Of a stretch of DNA of 64,000 bases, positions 23,675 to 31,659 are shown piece by piece. Each line of letters begins with the position of its first letter. Position 1 is the first letter of the stretch. The position numbers and the translations under genes are program-made. The notes below the pieces were generated by a model. The model saw nothing but the letters and a program-made list of their open reading frames with translations, was not told the DNA's origin and searched no databases. This stretch comes from JAABVY01 sp964627935. Its GTDB lineage: Bacteria; Zixibacteria; MSB-5A5; JAABVY01. Location: assembly GCA_964627935.1 (NCBI GenBank), contig CAZVLB010000001.1:1-64000 (forward strand). Direction: 5' to 3'.

Positions 23675-24328
23675 GTGGATTTTGCTAAGGACAAAATTCA
23701 AAAATTATTTTTTCTATTTGTGCTGGCAGGGCTGTTTGTTTTCTCGCCCCCTGTTTTCGCGCAGACTGTCGATGTTTCCATTGTCGATTTCAGCTTCAAT
23801 CCGCAGAGCATCGAAATAGATGTGGGTACCACTGTACGCTGGACAAATAATGACGCTGTTCCGCACACAACCACGTCGAATACCGGCGTATGGGATTCCG
23901 GTAACATGGCATCGGGGGAAACATTCTCGTTTACATTCAAAAATACCGGGACATTCGGCTATTTCTGCGAAATTCATCCATCTATGACAGGTACTATTGA
24001 GGTTGTGATGCCGACACCGGCCGGGGATGATTTCAGTTCGTCGCTTCCGGAAAAATTCCGGGTACATCCCAATTATCCCAATCCCTTCAATCCGGCCACC
24101 AATATAGCCTATGAGTTACCAAAGCAGACTAAGGTCGAGGTCGAGGTCTATAATATTCTGGGGCATAAGGTAGCCACATTGCAGGATGGTATTCAACCTG
24201 CCGGCGTATACACAATAACCTGGGACAGCAGGGATAAAAAGGGCGAAGATGTATCGAGCGGTATCTATTTCTATCTCGTAACCACTGAGGATGGTAACCG
24301 TGCAGGCAAGATGATGCTGGTCAAATAG
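23675..24328 (+). CDS. Secreted cupredoxin with C-terminal FlgD/T9SS-like sorting domain
   Basis: The GTG at 23675 is chosen because AGGAGG lies 6 bp upstream; an ATG at 23660 overlaps that site. The product (217 residues) has a signal peptide ending in VFA. A plastocyanin-like domain (about 32-115) carries type 1 copper ligands: the first His in VPHTTTSN and then Cys, His and Met in FCEIHPSM. The last 85 residues form a FlgD-Ig/T9SS type A-like domain (HPNYPNPFNPATNIAYELP, VYNILGHKVATL, SSGIYFYLV, ending in KMMLVK). It is probably a surface or periplasmic electron carrier, or a copper-binding domain, displayed via the C-terminal signal. A terminator follows. Confidence 0.88.
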   Translation: MDFAKDKIQKLFFLFVLAGLFVFSPPVFAQTVDVSIVDFSFNPQSIEIDVGTTVRWTNNDAVPHTTTSNTGVWDSGNMASGETFSFTFKNTGTFGYFCEIHPSMTGTIEVVMPTPAGDDFSSSLPEKFRVHPNYPNPFNPATNIAYELPKQTKVEVEVYNILGHKVATLQDGIQPAGVYTITWDSRDKKGEDVSSGIYFYLVTTEDGNRAGKMMLVK

Positions 24329-24360
24329 CGATATAGAGAAATATGAATTTCAAAATAAAG

Positions 24361-24394
24361 AAGCCCTCAGGAAAATAAACTGAGGGCTTTTTTA
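24361..24394 (+). terminator. Terminator of the cupredoxin gene
   Basis: AAGCCCTCAG pairs with CTGAGGGCTT over a 9-nt loop and is followed by TTTTTT. Confidence 0.9.
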
Positions 24395-24414
24395 TATCAT
24401 ATTTTATGTAATGA

Positions 24415-24554
24415 TCATCCGCCCATATCACATGCTTGAATACCGTCATCATCGGCATAACCGATCGGAGCAGCATCGCCCGCGGTAAATAATTGATGAT
24501 ATAGATGAAATCGGAATCGACCACAACCCCGACATTATCGGTATCGCCGGGCAT
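24415..24554 (-). pseudogene. Frameshifted remnant of a dockerin C-terminus
   Basis: On the minus strand from 24554 the frame reads GDTDNVGVVVDSDFIYIINY LPR, a type I dockerin-like half repeat. After a one-base shift it continues as GDAAPIGYADDDGIQACDMG plus Gly and a TGA stop at 24415-24417, the expected end of such a domain. A TAA stop precedes it in frame, so no longer gene is attached. It looks like the decayed tail of a secreted dockerin protein. Intact dockerins of similar sequence occur at the ends of the genes at 57628 and 61668. Confidence 0.65.
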
Positions 24555-24814
24555 TAAAGGAGGGATGAGAGTTTAGCCCCTAAAGCAGTTAACGGTGGAT
24601 TACCTGCCCTGACTCTCAATCCCTCGAAACCTACCCGTTACTGAGCTTATGGCTTAGTGTCATTGTCAGGATAAGACGGGATGGTCTCAGGATGTGAGAC
24701 TGGTTTTCAAAAAAAGCAAAAATAATCCATCTTATGGCTCTTTTCAGGATTGCATTATCCGCCTAAACGATATACTATGTTGAATATAACTAAAGACCGG
24801 GAACTTTATTGCTA
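24555..24814. other. Gene-free stretch before the giant regulator
   Basis: The 260 bp contain no open frame of interest on either strand. They may include further, unrecognisable remains of the dockerin gene and the promoter of the kinase gene; no convincing -35/-10 pair was identified. Confidence 0.3.
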
Positions 24815-27800
24815 ATGAAAAAGTCAGCCAGTAAATATCAACTTATCGAATGTCTGAGCCGCAATCAGGTGGCCGAATCATGGACTGCCCGTATAGCGGA
24901 AAACGGCAAACAGGTTTTTCTTAAAATCTCATCCAATGATCAGATTTCTGAGGAGGAAAGCCGCAGGTTCCTGGTGCAGTCCTACACCGCCCAGAGGCAC
25001 TTGAAAACATCCCTAATTAACTGTGCCACAAGACGATCTGTGGTCAATGATGCTCTTGTGGTTGAGTATCCATGGCTCGATCCGGAGAAATGGAAAGTCC
25101 TCGATATTGATAAACTGCTCGGACATTTCGATCAGCTCTTTGCGCAATTGTGCATGGCGGTCGATATATTGCATCTCAACGGTCTCGTGCATGCCGATCT
25201 CAAGCTGGATAACTTTATGACAGCAGAGACACATCTAGGCCCGCGCCTGATTCTCACCGACCTGGATTTCCTGATGACTGCGGGAATAAGGCCTGAGGCA
25301 AAGGTATTCGGCACGCCCGGCCTGATTGCACCGGAAATTATTGCCAATGATCCGGTTACAATATCGGCTGATATTTACAGCCTGGGGAATTCAATAACAA
25401 ATGTATTAGCCGACACGGATTCGGAAACTGCCCAAAAATGCATGCGACTGGCAAATCTGATGAGTCAAGGCGATGTGCTCGTAAGGCCTTCATATATGCT
25501 CGACGCTGCATTTGAGCTGGGCATTTTCGATGAAAAACAATACAAGAGCCATAACAGGCAACTTCTGTCAATGCAGCTGATTAAGTTCATGAGCCGCGAG
25601 ATCAATGAAGCCGGTGCAGACGATGATAAGTTGTTTGATAAGATAACCCGGGATTACAAGGTATTCGGTATCCCATCGGCCGTTTTTGAGACAGCCCTGC
25701 GGGCCTATTCGGCCGATAAGCGAGCAGCAGTTAAGCTATTTGCGAGATACATCGATTTGATCGAGATTGAAAGATATGAGGATTGCTGGCAGATCGAAAT
25801 CGACGATAAGCACTTGGTTGATCTGCTCACTGATTTTTCAGGGCTTGCCGGGAAAAGCCGCTTAGTCGAACTTCCGGGTGGAGAAGCAAATCAGGATAGA
25901 ATCTGGTCCAGATTATCCGAAATCGAAGCGCTCGCATCGCAAGGAGATTTTCTCGAAGCCTACTTAAGTCTCAGCAGGCTAAGGGAGTTCATAACTGAAA
26001 AGGATGTCACGCTTGCTGAAGAGATGAACAGGTATATACTCGAAAAACTTGCCTTTTACGCCACCACTCTGGGCCGTACCGATCAGGCGATAGAACATTA
26101 TCGTGAGAGGCTCGATTGCGGGGATGAGCTCAACCTGAATCAACTGTCTATCTTGCAGAAACTGGTATTCGAATACATGAAAAAGCTGCGTGTCGATGAT
26201 GCCCTGGAGCAGATCGAACGGGGTATAGAGCTTTCCCGCAAAATCGGCAGCAAAAGAGATGAGCTGCGCTTCAGGCGCTATCAGTGCTGGATCATCTCGC
26301 AGGGTGGAGATTATGAGAAATCGCTGAGTATGCTGAAGGATATATACGAGCAGGCTGTTGGCATTAAGGATTATCACCTGATGATGGATACACTCAGCTA
26401 TCTCGGGGCGGTGCACTGGCATGCCGGACGGTTGATCAAGGCCGAGGAGTATCTTTTGCAGGGTCTTGAAATTGCCCGCAAGTATGATTTGATGGATGAG
26501 GCTGTAGGGATAATGGCTAATCTTTCGCTTCTGTACACCGACCTGGGGCAATATTCGAATGTGGTTAAATATTCAAATATGAGACTGGAATACGCCAGAA
26601 ATCCCGAGTACCGCTATGGCCTGGCATTTGTCTATAATAACCTGAGCATGAGCTATATCCGTATGGGCGAGTATGATAAGGCCTTCTATTATGCACAGAA
26701 GCTTCTGACCGAAAGATATTCCGCATTTGAATCGTCATCATTTGGACGCTATTATTTTGCTGTCGGATGGTTGCGGCTCAATCAGGGACAATTTGCTGAG
26801 GCCCGTCGCAACTACTACAAGGCGATCAGGATAGTCGGCAGATCAGAATTCAAACGACTGGCGGCCAAGCATTATCAGATCCTGGCCGAGATTGCGGCTT
26901 ATCAGGGGCGGATTGAGGAATGCCGTCAGCATATCAAACAGGCTGAGAAAATATTCAGCAAATACGATGATACCTACTCGCTGGCCGATACTGATTTTCT
27001 GGGTACATTAAATGCTTTTTACAATGAAAAAAAGGTGTCCTGCGGGGAGCTTCTGAGAGTTCTGCAACGGCTGATTGAAAAGGAGTCATATTATTTTGCA
27101 GCTCGTGCCCTGACATTGATACTGCTGGAATCAGATGATGAGATCAAACAGGATGCGCTGTCATCGTCAGAAAAACTGCTACCGATTATAAATCGGGCAG
27201 AGACACCACTGTACCGGGCGGTACAGCCCTCGATAAAATTGTATCAGCAGGATTCCCGACCGGTATCGAATGAGATTTCTGCTCTCAAATCAGCCTTTCA
27301 GGAGCTGGTCAAATCCGGGGACCGCTTTATGGCCATGCACACCGCGCGCCGGATAGCCGAGCTGTATTTCACTGAATCGCGTTTCAAACAGGCCCGTAAA
27401 TTCTATGTGCAGGTATCAAAGCTGGCAGAATTGATCGACAATATCATGTTCAGGGCCGAAATCGAGGAGAGGATCGAATCGATTTCCGATCTTCTGGCCG
27501 AAGAAAAGCGTTCGATCAAATTCCTGGAGGAATTCTCGACCATTGTCAAGGATCTGCGCGATTATGAATCGGTGCTGGATCGGCTGGTCAGGTTTGCAGT
27601 TGATGAAACCGGCGCGGAACGTGGGGCGATCCTCCTCAAAAGTGCGCCTGGTTCCGAGCTGCGAATCAAATCATATTTTAACTGCGATGACGAGAGCCTG
27701 AGGGATATTGAGGATATCAGCAAAAATGTCTCGCTTTCGGCACTGGAGACGGCCCAGCCATTGATAATCGAGGATGCCCAATCCGATAAGCGCACCAGGA

Positions 27801-28483
27801 ATTTCAAAAGCATTTTTTATCATAATATTCTTTCGGTGGCATGTGTGCCGATCGCGGTTGATGATCATCACCTGGGAGTGCTCTATCTCGATCATCATAC
27901 CATACCCGCTCTTTTCGACAACGAGGATCTGACAATTATCAAGTCGATGGCCAATTTCGTGGCCCTGACATTAAAGACGGCCCGTGAATACAATATCACA
28001 GTGATAGACCGCGATCAACTTCGTGATGAGCTCGAGGATTTGGGCTGGAACAGCGAGATGATTACCGGAAACCGGGATATGCAAAACCTGCTTTCCGGCC
28101 TGCCCAATATTGCCACATCAGGTACGGATGTTTTAATCCTGGGGGAAAGCGGAACCGGCAAAACTCTGCTGGCGCAGATGATTCATGATCTCTCCGGACG
28201 CAAAAACGGACCGTTTGTTAAGGTCAACTGTCCCTCGATACCGGGCGGCTTATTTGAAAGCGAGATGTTCGGTATCGGCAAAGGTGTAGCCACACAGGTT
28301 GGTGCGCGTAAGGGTAAGATCGAGGCGGCCGAGGGCGGGACATTGCTCCTGGATGAAATCGGCGATCTCGATCTCGGCCTGCAAAGCAAAATCCTGCGTG
28401 TGCTGGGAGACTATTTCTTTGCATCGCCTCCGAATATGCCCGAAACCCAAAATCCTGCGTGTGCTGGGAGACTATACTTATGA
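24815..28483 (+). CDS. Kinase-TPR-GAF-AAA+ regulator, interrupted by frameshift
   Basis: A Ser/Thr kinase-like domain (about 8-230) has catalytic loop HADLKLDNFM, DLD in place of DFG, and GTPGLIAPEII. A TPR-rich region (about 370-900) includes SYLGAVHWHAGRLIKAEEYL. A GAF domain (about 915-1065) precedes an AAA+ domain with Walker A GESGTGKT and Walker B GGTLLLDEIGD. The GAFTGA loop is altered to GKGVATQVGA. Just after KILRVLGDY the frame runs into a 61-bp insertion and stops at 28483. Without the insertion the protein would be about 1,380 residues and end in a Fis-type HTH. The N-terminal combination is typical of large stress or developmental regulators. The start may be this ATG or TTG 24809, which has better spacing from GGGA. 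Confidence 0.8.
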   Translation: MKKSASKYQLIECLSRNQVAESWTARIAENGKQVFLKISSNDQISEEESRRFLVQSYTAQRHLKTSLINCATRRSVVNDALVVEYPWLDPEKWKVLDIDKLLGHFDQLFAQLCMAVDILHLNGLVHADLKLDNFMTAETHLGPRLILTDLDFLMTAGIRPEAKVFGTPGLIAPEIIANDPVTISADIYSLGNSITNVLADTDSETAQKCMRLANLMSQGDVLVRPSYMLDAAFELGIFDEKQYKSHNRQLLSMQLIKFMSREINEAGADDDKLFDKITRDYKVFGIPSAVFETALRAYSADKRAAVKLFARYIDLIEIERYEDCWQIEIDDKHLVDLLTDFSGLAGKSRLVELPGGEANQDRIWSRLSEIEALASQGDFLEAYLSLSRLREFITEKDVTLAEEMNRYILEKLAFYATTLGRTDQAIEHYRERLDCGDELNLNQLSILQKLVFEYMKKLRVDDALEQIERGIELSRKIGSKRDELRFRRYQCWIISQGGDYEKSLSMLKDIYEQAVGIKDYHLMMDTLSYLGAVHWHAGRLIKAEEYLLQGLEIARKYDLMDEAVGIMANLSLLYTDLGQYSNVVKYSNMRLEYARNPEYRYGLAFVYNNLSMSYIRMGEYDKAFYYAQKLLTERYSAFESSSFGRYYFAVGWLRLNQGQFAEARRNYYKAIRIVGRSEFKRLAAKHYQILAEIAAYQGRIEECRQHIKQAEKIFSKYDDTYSLADTDFLGTLNAFYNEKKVSCGELLRVLQRLIEKESYYFAARALTLILLESDDEIKQDALSSSEKLLPIINRAETPLYRAVQPSIKLYQQDSRPVSNEISALKSAFQELVKSGDRFMAMHTARRIAELYFTESRFKQARKFYVQVSKLAELIDNIMFRAEIEERIESISDLLAEEKRSIKFLEEFSTIVKDLRDYESVLDRLVRFAVDETGAERGAILLKSAPGSELRIKSYFNCDDESLRDIEDISKNVSLSALETAQPLIIEDAQSDKRTRNFKSIFYHNILSVACVPIAVDDHHLGVLYLDHHTIPALFDNEDLTIIKSMANFVALTLKTAREYNITVIDRDQLRDELEDLGWNSEMITGNRDMQNLLSGLPNIATSGTDVLILGESGTGKTLLAQMIHDLSGRKNGPFVKVNCPSIPGGLFESEMFGIGKGVATQVGARKGKIEAAEGGTLLLDEIGDLDLGLQSKILRVLGDYFFASPPNMPETQNPACAGRLYL
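28388..28475 (+). repeat. 27-bp perfect direct repeat bounding a 61-bp frameshifting insertion
   Basis: AAAATCCTGCGTGTGCTGGG and the next 7 bases occur at 28388-28414 and again at 28449-28475, with 34 bp of unrelated sequence between them. The period of 61 bp shifts the frame by one. Deleting one copy plus the spacer restores a continuous AAA+ domain. It could be a natural duplication, a reversible switch or an assembly artefact. Confidence 0.85.
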
Positions 28484-29024
28484 AAAGGTGGGTAGCAACC
28501 GCACTCAATTTGCCGATGTACGCTTTATCTTTGCCACCAATCATGATCTCGAGCAGATGAAGGATAAGGGCAGTTTTCGCAAGGATCTGTTTTTCAGGAT
28601 CAACAAGATATCGATTAAGCTTCCAGCGTTACGTGAAAGAATCGATGACCTGCCGCTTTTGGTTGACCATTTCAATAAGCTGCATTCCAATCGCCTGGGG
28701 CGCAGGCCGGTGCTTATGGGGCGGGCAATGTCATTGCTTTATGCCTATGACTGGCCCGGCAATGTGCGTGAGTTGAGTAACCTGATCGAACGCCTGTGTA
28801 TACAGCATGCGGGCGAGGAAATCAACGAACAACATCTTCCGCCCGAAATAGTCAAAAGCAAAAGCCGGCCAGATGCCCGTAAGAAAGTCCTTGAGGCACA
28901 GGAAAAATCCAGGCTGGAAAGGGATTATCTCAAGAATAAGAAGAATATCTCTGCCACAGCGAGGGAACTCGGTCTGCCATACGCCACATTGCGCTATAAA
29001 TTAAAAAAATACAGACTTATTTAG
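28476..29024 (+). pseudogene. Out-of-frame C-terminal part of the AAA+ regulator with Fis HTH
   Basis: This part continues the AAA+ domain in the shifted frame. Sensor I is FADVRFIFATNHDLEQM; then come DLFFRINKISIKLPALRERI, the sensor II region YDWPGNVRELSNLIERL, and a Fis-type HTH in the last 40 residues (NISATARELGLPYATLRYKL). In phase with the upstream part it would complete a sigma-54-activator-like output module. As the sequence stands it can be made only by a second translation start (an ATG exists at 28480 but has no clear ribosome binding site) or after loss of the insertion. Confidence 0.8.
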
Positions 29025-29059
29025 CGTCTAATCAAATCAAAAATCACCCAAAATTAGCA

Positions 29060-29158
29060 ATTAGCGAATCGATTAGCGAATTCAATGACCTTGTATCCCC
29101 TTAAATAGCAACACGATACTTATACTGCTCACATTTTTTGTGCCTCGAGTTCGCTAAT
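29060..29158. repeat. ATTAGCGAAT direct and inverted repeats, possible operator
   Basis: ATTAGCGAAT occurs at 29060-29069 and 29072-29081 (12-bp period), with a partial copy just before. An inverted 9-bp copy, TTCGCTAAT, is at 29150-29158 followed by TTTTT. They occupy the 276-bp gap between the kinase-regulator and the small exported peptide. They could be regulator binding sites or, as a long-loop hairpin, a weak terminator. Confidence 0.5.
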
Positions 29159-29261
29159 TTTTCATAACCCCGGACCCCACCAAAAGCAGTAAGTCTATGT
29201 CAGGCAATAGCATAGCTGCGTTGTGCCAGCCCTGTTTTATGCGGCCTGTCAATTGAAATAC

Positions 29262-29297
29262 TCCTCCATGAACCGTTAACGAGCATTCATCGGAGGA
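29262..29297 (+). promoter_or_regulatory. RNA hairpin that sequesters a ribosome binding site
   Basis: TCCTCC (29262-29267) and TGAA (29269-29272) can pair with TTCA (29286-29289) and GGAGGA (29292-29297). GGAGGA is the Shine-Dalgarno of the ATG at 29301. Such an anti-Shine-Dalgarno stem would keep translation low until it is opened by temperature, a protein or another RNA. Confidence 0.55.
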
Positions 29298-29300
29298 ATC

Positions 29301-29543
29301 ATGACAAAGCGTAAGCAGGTCTGGCAGCTCATCACATTTTTAATGATCGCTCTTATGCTGGTCTATGTGGTCGGCACGGCGCCAAGCGGGTCGATTGTGC
29401 TGGCCGACGGCGGCAGCGGGGGAGGGACCGATCCCAAGCCGCCCAAGGACACTCTGGATCCCGGCAAAATCGATGGCGGGACCGAGGAGCCATCTGAGAC
29501 AATCTGGGATAAAGTCGTGGACTTCTTTGACACGCTGCTTTAG
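29301..29543 (+). CDS. Small exported peptide, function unknown
   Basis: The 80-residue product begins with a basic stretch and a hydrophobic signal sequence (about 8-28, ITFLMIALMLVYVVGTA). A short acidic, Gly/Pro-rich mature part (GGSGGGTDPKPPKDTLDPGK) and the amphipathic end WDKVVDFFDTLL follow. It has no recognised family. Shape and size would suit a processed signalling or toxic peptide, but this is speculation. A strong GGAGGA lies 3 bp before the ATG and can be hidden in a hairpin. An HTH regulator gene starts 54 bp downstream on the same strand, so co-expression is likely. Confidence 0.65.
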   Translation: MTKRKQVWQLITFLMIALMLVYVVGTAPSGSIVLADGGSGGGTDPKPPKDTLDPGKIDGGTEEPSETIWDKVVDFFDTLL

Positions 29544-29597
29544 CACAAACATCCGGGGGGACCGGGGCTATCCCCCCACATATTAAGGGGTAATCAA

Positions 29598-30215
29598 ATG
29601 GCAAAAATGAAGCGCCTGATCAGTCTTGTGAATCTTCTCAACAACAATCGGCTGGTTACTTTTTCTAAAATCAAGAAACATTGCGGAATTTCGCGCAGCA
29701 CCGCTTATCGTTACCTGAATGCATTGTCCGAGGCCAATGTGCCGGTATTCTACGATGAGAAGCTGAAAGGCTATCGTTTGACGAAGGAGATCATGTTTCG
29801 CATCGGGGATCTCGATTTAAATGACTGCGTGCTTGTGATCTGCGGATTGCGATTGCTTTCAGAACATGTAAACCGTTATTACCAGGAAACGCTGGAGGCG
29901 CTGATAAAAAAGCTTTCCTGCCGCAATTGCGATTTTCTTGATGATTTATGTAAATATATTGACAGGGAACTGGATTCTGCGGCCAAAAGCAGGGACTATT
30001 CTGCAGAATTAAATTCCATATTAATCGCCCTGGCCGTGCGGCATAAGCGCAGGCTGATTGTTTTAACCGGGGATGGCAATAATGGGCACAAATACAGCCG
30101 TGTCGATTCTCCGATTATCAGGTTCCAAAGGGAATGGAAGGTGGCCAGCTCCGAGCCATCAGCAAACGCACAGGAACTGCCCATAAAATCGATTCTCAAA
30201 GTTGATGTCCATTAG
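29598..30215 (+). CDS. HTH transcriptional regulator, DeoR/WYL-like N-terminus
   Basis: The 205-residue protein begins with a winged HTH of the HTH_11 type (RLISLVNLLNNNRLVTFSKI, then CGISRSTAYRYLNALSEANV, and a wing YDEKLKGYRLTKE). The remainder is helical and then enters a short beta segment (LALAVRHKRRLIVLTGDG) that resembles the beginning of a WYL domain but stops early. It may therefore be a short WYL-type or ligand-sensing regulator. Its natural targets would be the adjacent small-peptide gene and the repeats at 29060-29158. AAGGGG precedes the ATG. Confidence 0.75.
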   Translation: MAKMKRLISLVNLLNNNRLVTFSKIKKHCGISRSTAYRYLNALSEANVPVFYDEKLKGYRLTKEIMFRIGDLDLNDCVLVICGLRLLSEHVNRYYQETLEALIKKLSCRNCDFLDDLCKYIDRELDSAAKSRDYSAELNSILIALAVRHKRRLIVLTGDGNNGHKYSRVDSPIIRFQREWKVASSEPSANAQELPIKSILKVDVH

Positions 30216-30245
30216 AAAAATGACGGCTCTCACTTGTTGAGAGCC
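30213..30245 (-). terminator. Minus-strand terminator overlapping a stop codon
   Basis: GGCTCTCA (30225-30232) pairs with TGAGAGCC (30238-30245). Read on the minus strand it is followed by GTCATTTTTC. It includes the stop codon of the DUF4177-like gene and separates it from the convergent HTH regulator gene. Confidence 0.75.
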
Positions 30246-30637
30246 ACGATCAGAAAAATGACACCTGCCAGCACCAGAGCAGAAATCACAATCAGGGCCG
30301 CTATAGTGTTTTCATTCATCCCGTAATTTGTGCGATAGGGATCAATTTCCAGGTTACGATCACTGGCGCGTTTCTCTATTTTGCGCTTGAAGCGCATGCG
30401 GTTGTCATCGAATTTCTCCAGAAGTTCCCATCCGGCTTTGGCTTCCTCCTGCATGACTTTCTGGACCTTTTCATAATTGTTGAATTTGCCCGTGGAAGAA
30501 CGAACGATTTTGAACTCCCAGCCTTGCAGATCATCGCTTTCATATTTGGTCATTTCTTCTTCCTCTTTTCTTTCCTGCTCCCTCTTTTTTTGAGCGGCAA
30601 TCGCCGCGGCTGACGCGCCTGCAACAGCACCAGACAT
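30230..30637 (-). CDS. DUF4177-like protein with C-terminal membrane anchor
   Basis: The 135-residue protein starts with an Ala-rich segment and a highly charged helix (KKREQERKEEEE). It then has a small alpha-beta domain (LQGWEFKIVRSSTGKFNNYE, EEAKAGWELLEKFDDNRMRF) that resembles DUF4177, and ends with one membrane helix (ALIVISALVLAGVIFLIVAL). It would be a tail-anchored cytoplasmic protein. The function is unknown. GAGGAT lies before the ATG. It ends in its own terminator. Confidence 0.65.
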   Translation of the reverse strand: MSGAVAGASAAAIAAQKKREQERKEEEEMTKYESDDLQGWEFKIVRSSTGKFNNYEKVQKVMQEEAKAGWELLEKFDDNRMRFKRKIEKRASDRNLEIDPYRTNYGMNENTIAALIVISALVLAGVIFLIVALNK

Positions 30638-30794
30638 ATAATCCTCCTCATTTAGTATAAATACAGACCATAATGACCATTATTCAAGAAAAAACATGAA
30701 ATCCGAGTACCTATTTTTCACTTTTCTGAAATTCTGACAGTATTATATTACAGGTTTTGATGTCATCATGCTATGTCCGTTAGGGAGGAAATCG

Positions 30795-31550
30795 ATGAAA
30801 GCTTCTTTTGCATTTTTCAGCCTGCTTTTGAGCATCATCCTGTTTATATGCAACCTGTCAGCCGAACCATCAGTCGAGCTTTCCGAAAAAGTATTCGATT
30901 TCGGTTACACGCCGCAGAATTCCAGGATGTCGCATGTATTCTGGGTCAGGTCAACCGGTGATGACAGCCTGCGGATAGTCAGCGTGTCGACCGGATGCGG
31001 ATGTACCCGTGCCCCATTGGACAAGGAGGTTATCGCACCCGGCGACAGCGCCGAACTGGAAATTATATTCAGTTCACGGAGATTCCGCGACAAGGTCAGC
31101 AAAATCCCGGTACTATTTTTGAATACCCCGCATGAGGCCGAGAGCCTGAAAATCGAGGCCTATGTGCTTGACGATCCATCATCCACCGAATCCATAAGAC
31201 TGGAACCGTTTGGCATAGATTATGAGAATTTCGATCTTTACGCTGAGGAGATAAGATTTGAGATTACAAATACATCCGGGCGTGATTTGAATATTAAGTT
31301 GATCAGCCGGCCTCATGAATTCGTGGAAATCGAGCTTCCCGAAGAGATCAAGGCGGGTGAGACTGTTGCGGGGTTTGTCCGTCTGACCGAAAATGGCCGT
31401 GAAAAATCATTTGCCAAGTCATTTACGTTCGAGATTAATGATGATTCCGGCAGTCGCTTTACCATGCCGATCTGGCGTCAGTTGCCGCAGCATATCCAGA
31501 AAACCACCATGCCCAAAGATAAGGTCCGCAACAACTGGTTTAAAAAATAA
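30795..31550 (+). CDS. Exported DUF1573-family protein
   Basis: The ATG at 30795 is used because GGGAGGA lies 5 bp upstream and the signal peptide MKASFAFFSLLLSIILFICN starts there. The 251-residue product has the DUF1573 Ig-like domain (KVFDFGYTPQNSRMSHVFWV, then the diagnostic VSTGCGCTRAP and APGDSAELEIIF) and a second beta domain. DUF1573 proteins are periplasmic or surface Ig-fold proteins of unknown role, common in FCB bacteria. No partner is evident. Confidence 0.85.
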   Translation: MKASFAFFSLLLSIILFICNLSAEPSVELSEKVFDFGYTPQNSRMSHVFWVRSTGDDSLRIVSVSTGCGCTRAPLDKEVIAPGDSAELEIIFSSRRFRDKVSKIPVLFLNTPHEAESLKIEAYVLDDPSSTESIRLEPFGIDYENFDLYAEEIRFEITNTSGRDLNIKLISRPHEFVEIELPEEIKAGETVAGFVRLTENGREKSFAKSFTFEINDDSGSRFTMPIWRQLPQHIQKTTMPKDKVRNNWFKK

Positions 31551-31659
31551 AATAGCTGCTTTTACGGCATTCCAGTTTTTTTGATATACTGGCGAATCAT
31601 TTTGCCGCATTTTTCGTAATCTAAAATATCCAATTTGAAATACATGGGAGGAGATTAAT

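Noticed and set aside
24418..24554. A 77-residue minus-strand protein between the cupredoxin and the giant regulator
   Set aside because: It is the frameshifted tail of a dockerin domain with an in-frame stop just upstream, and its continuation runs through the terminator at 24361-24394. It is reported as a pseudogene remnant instead.
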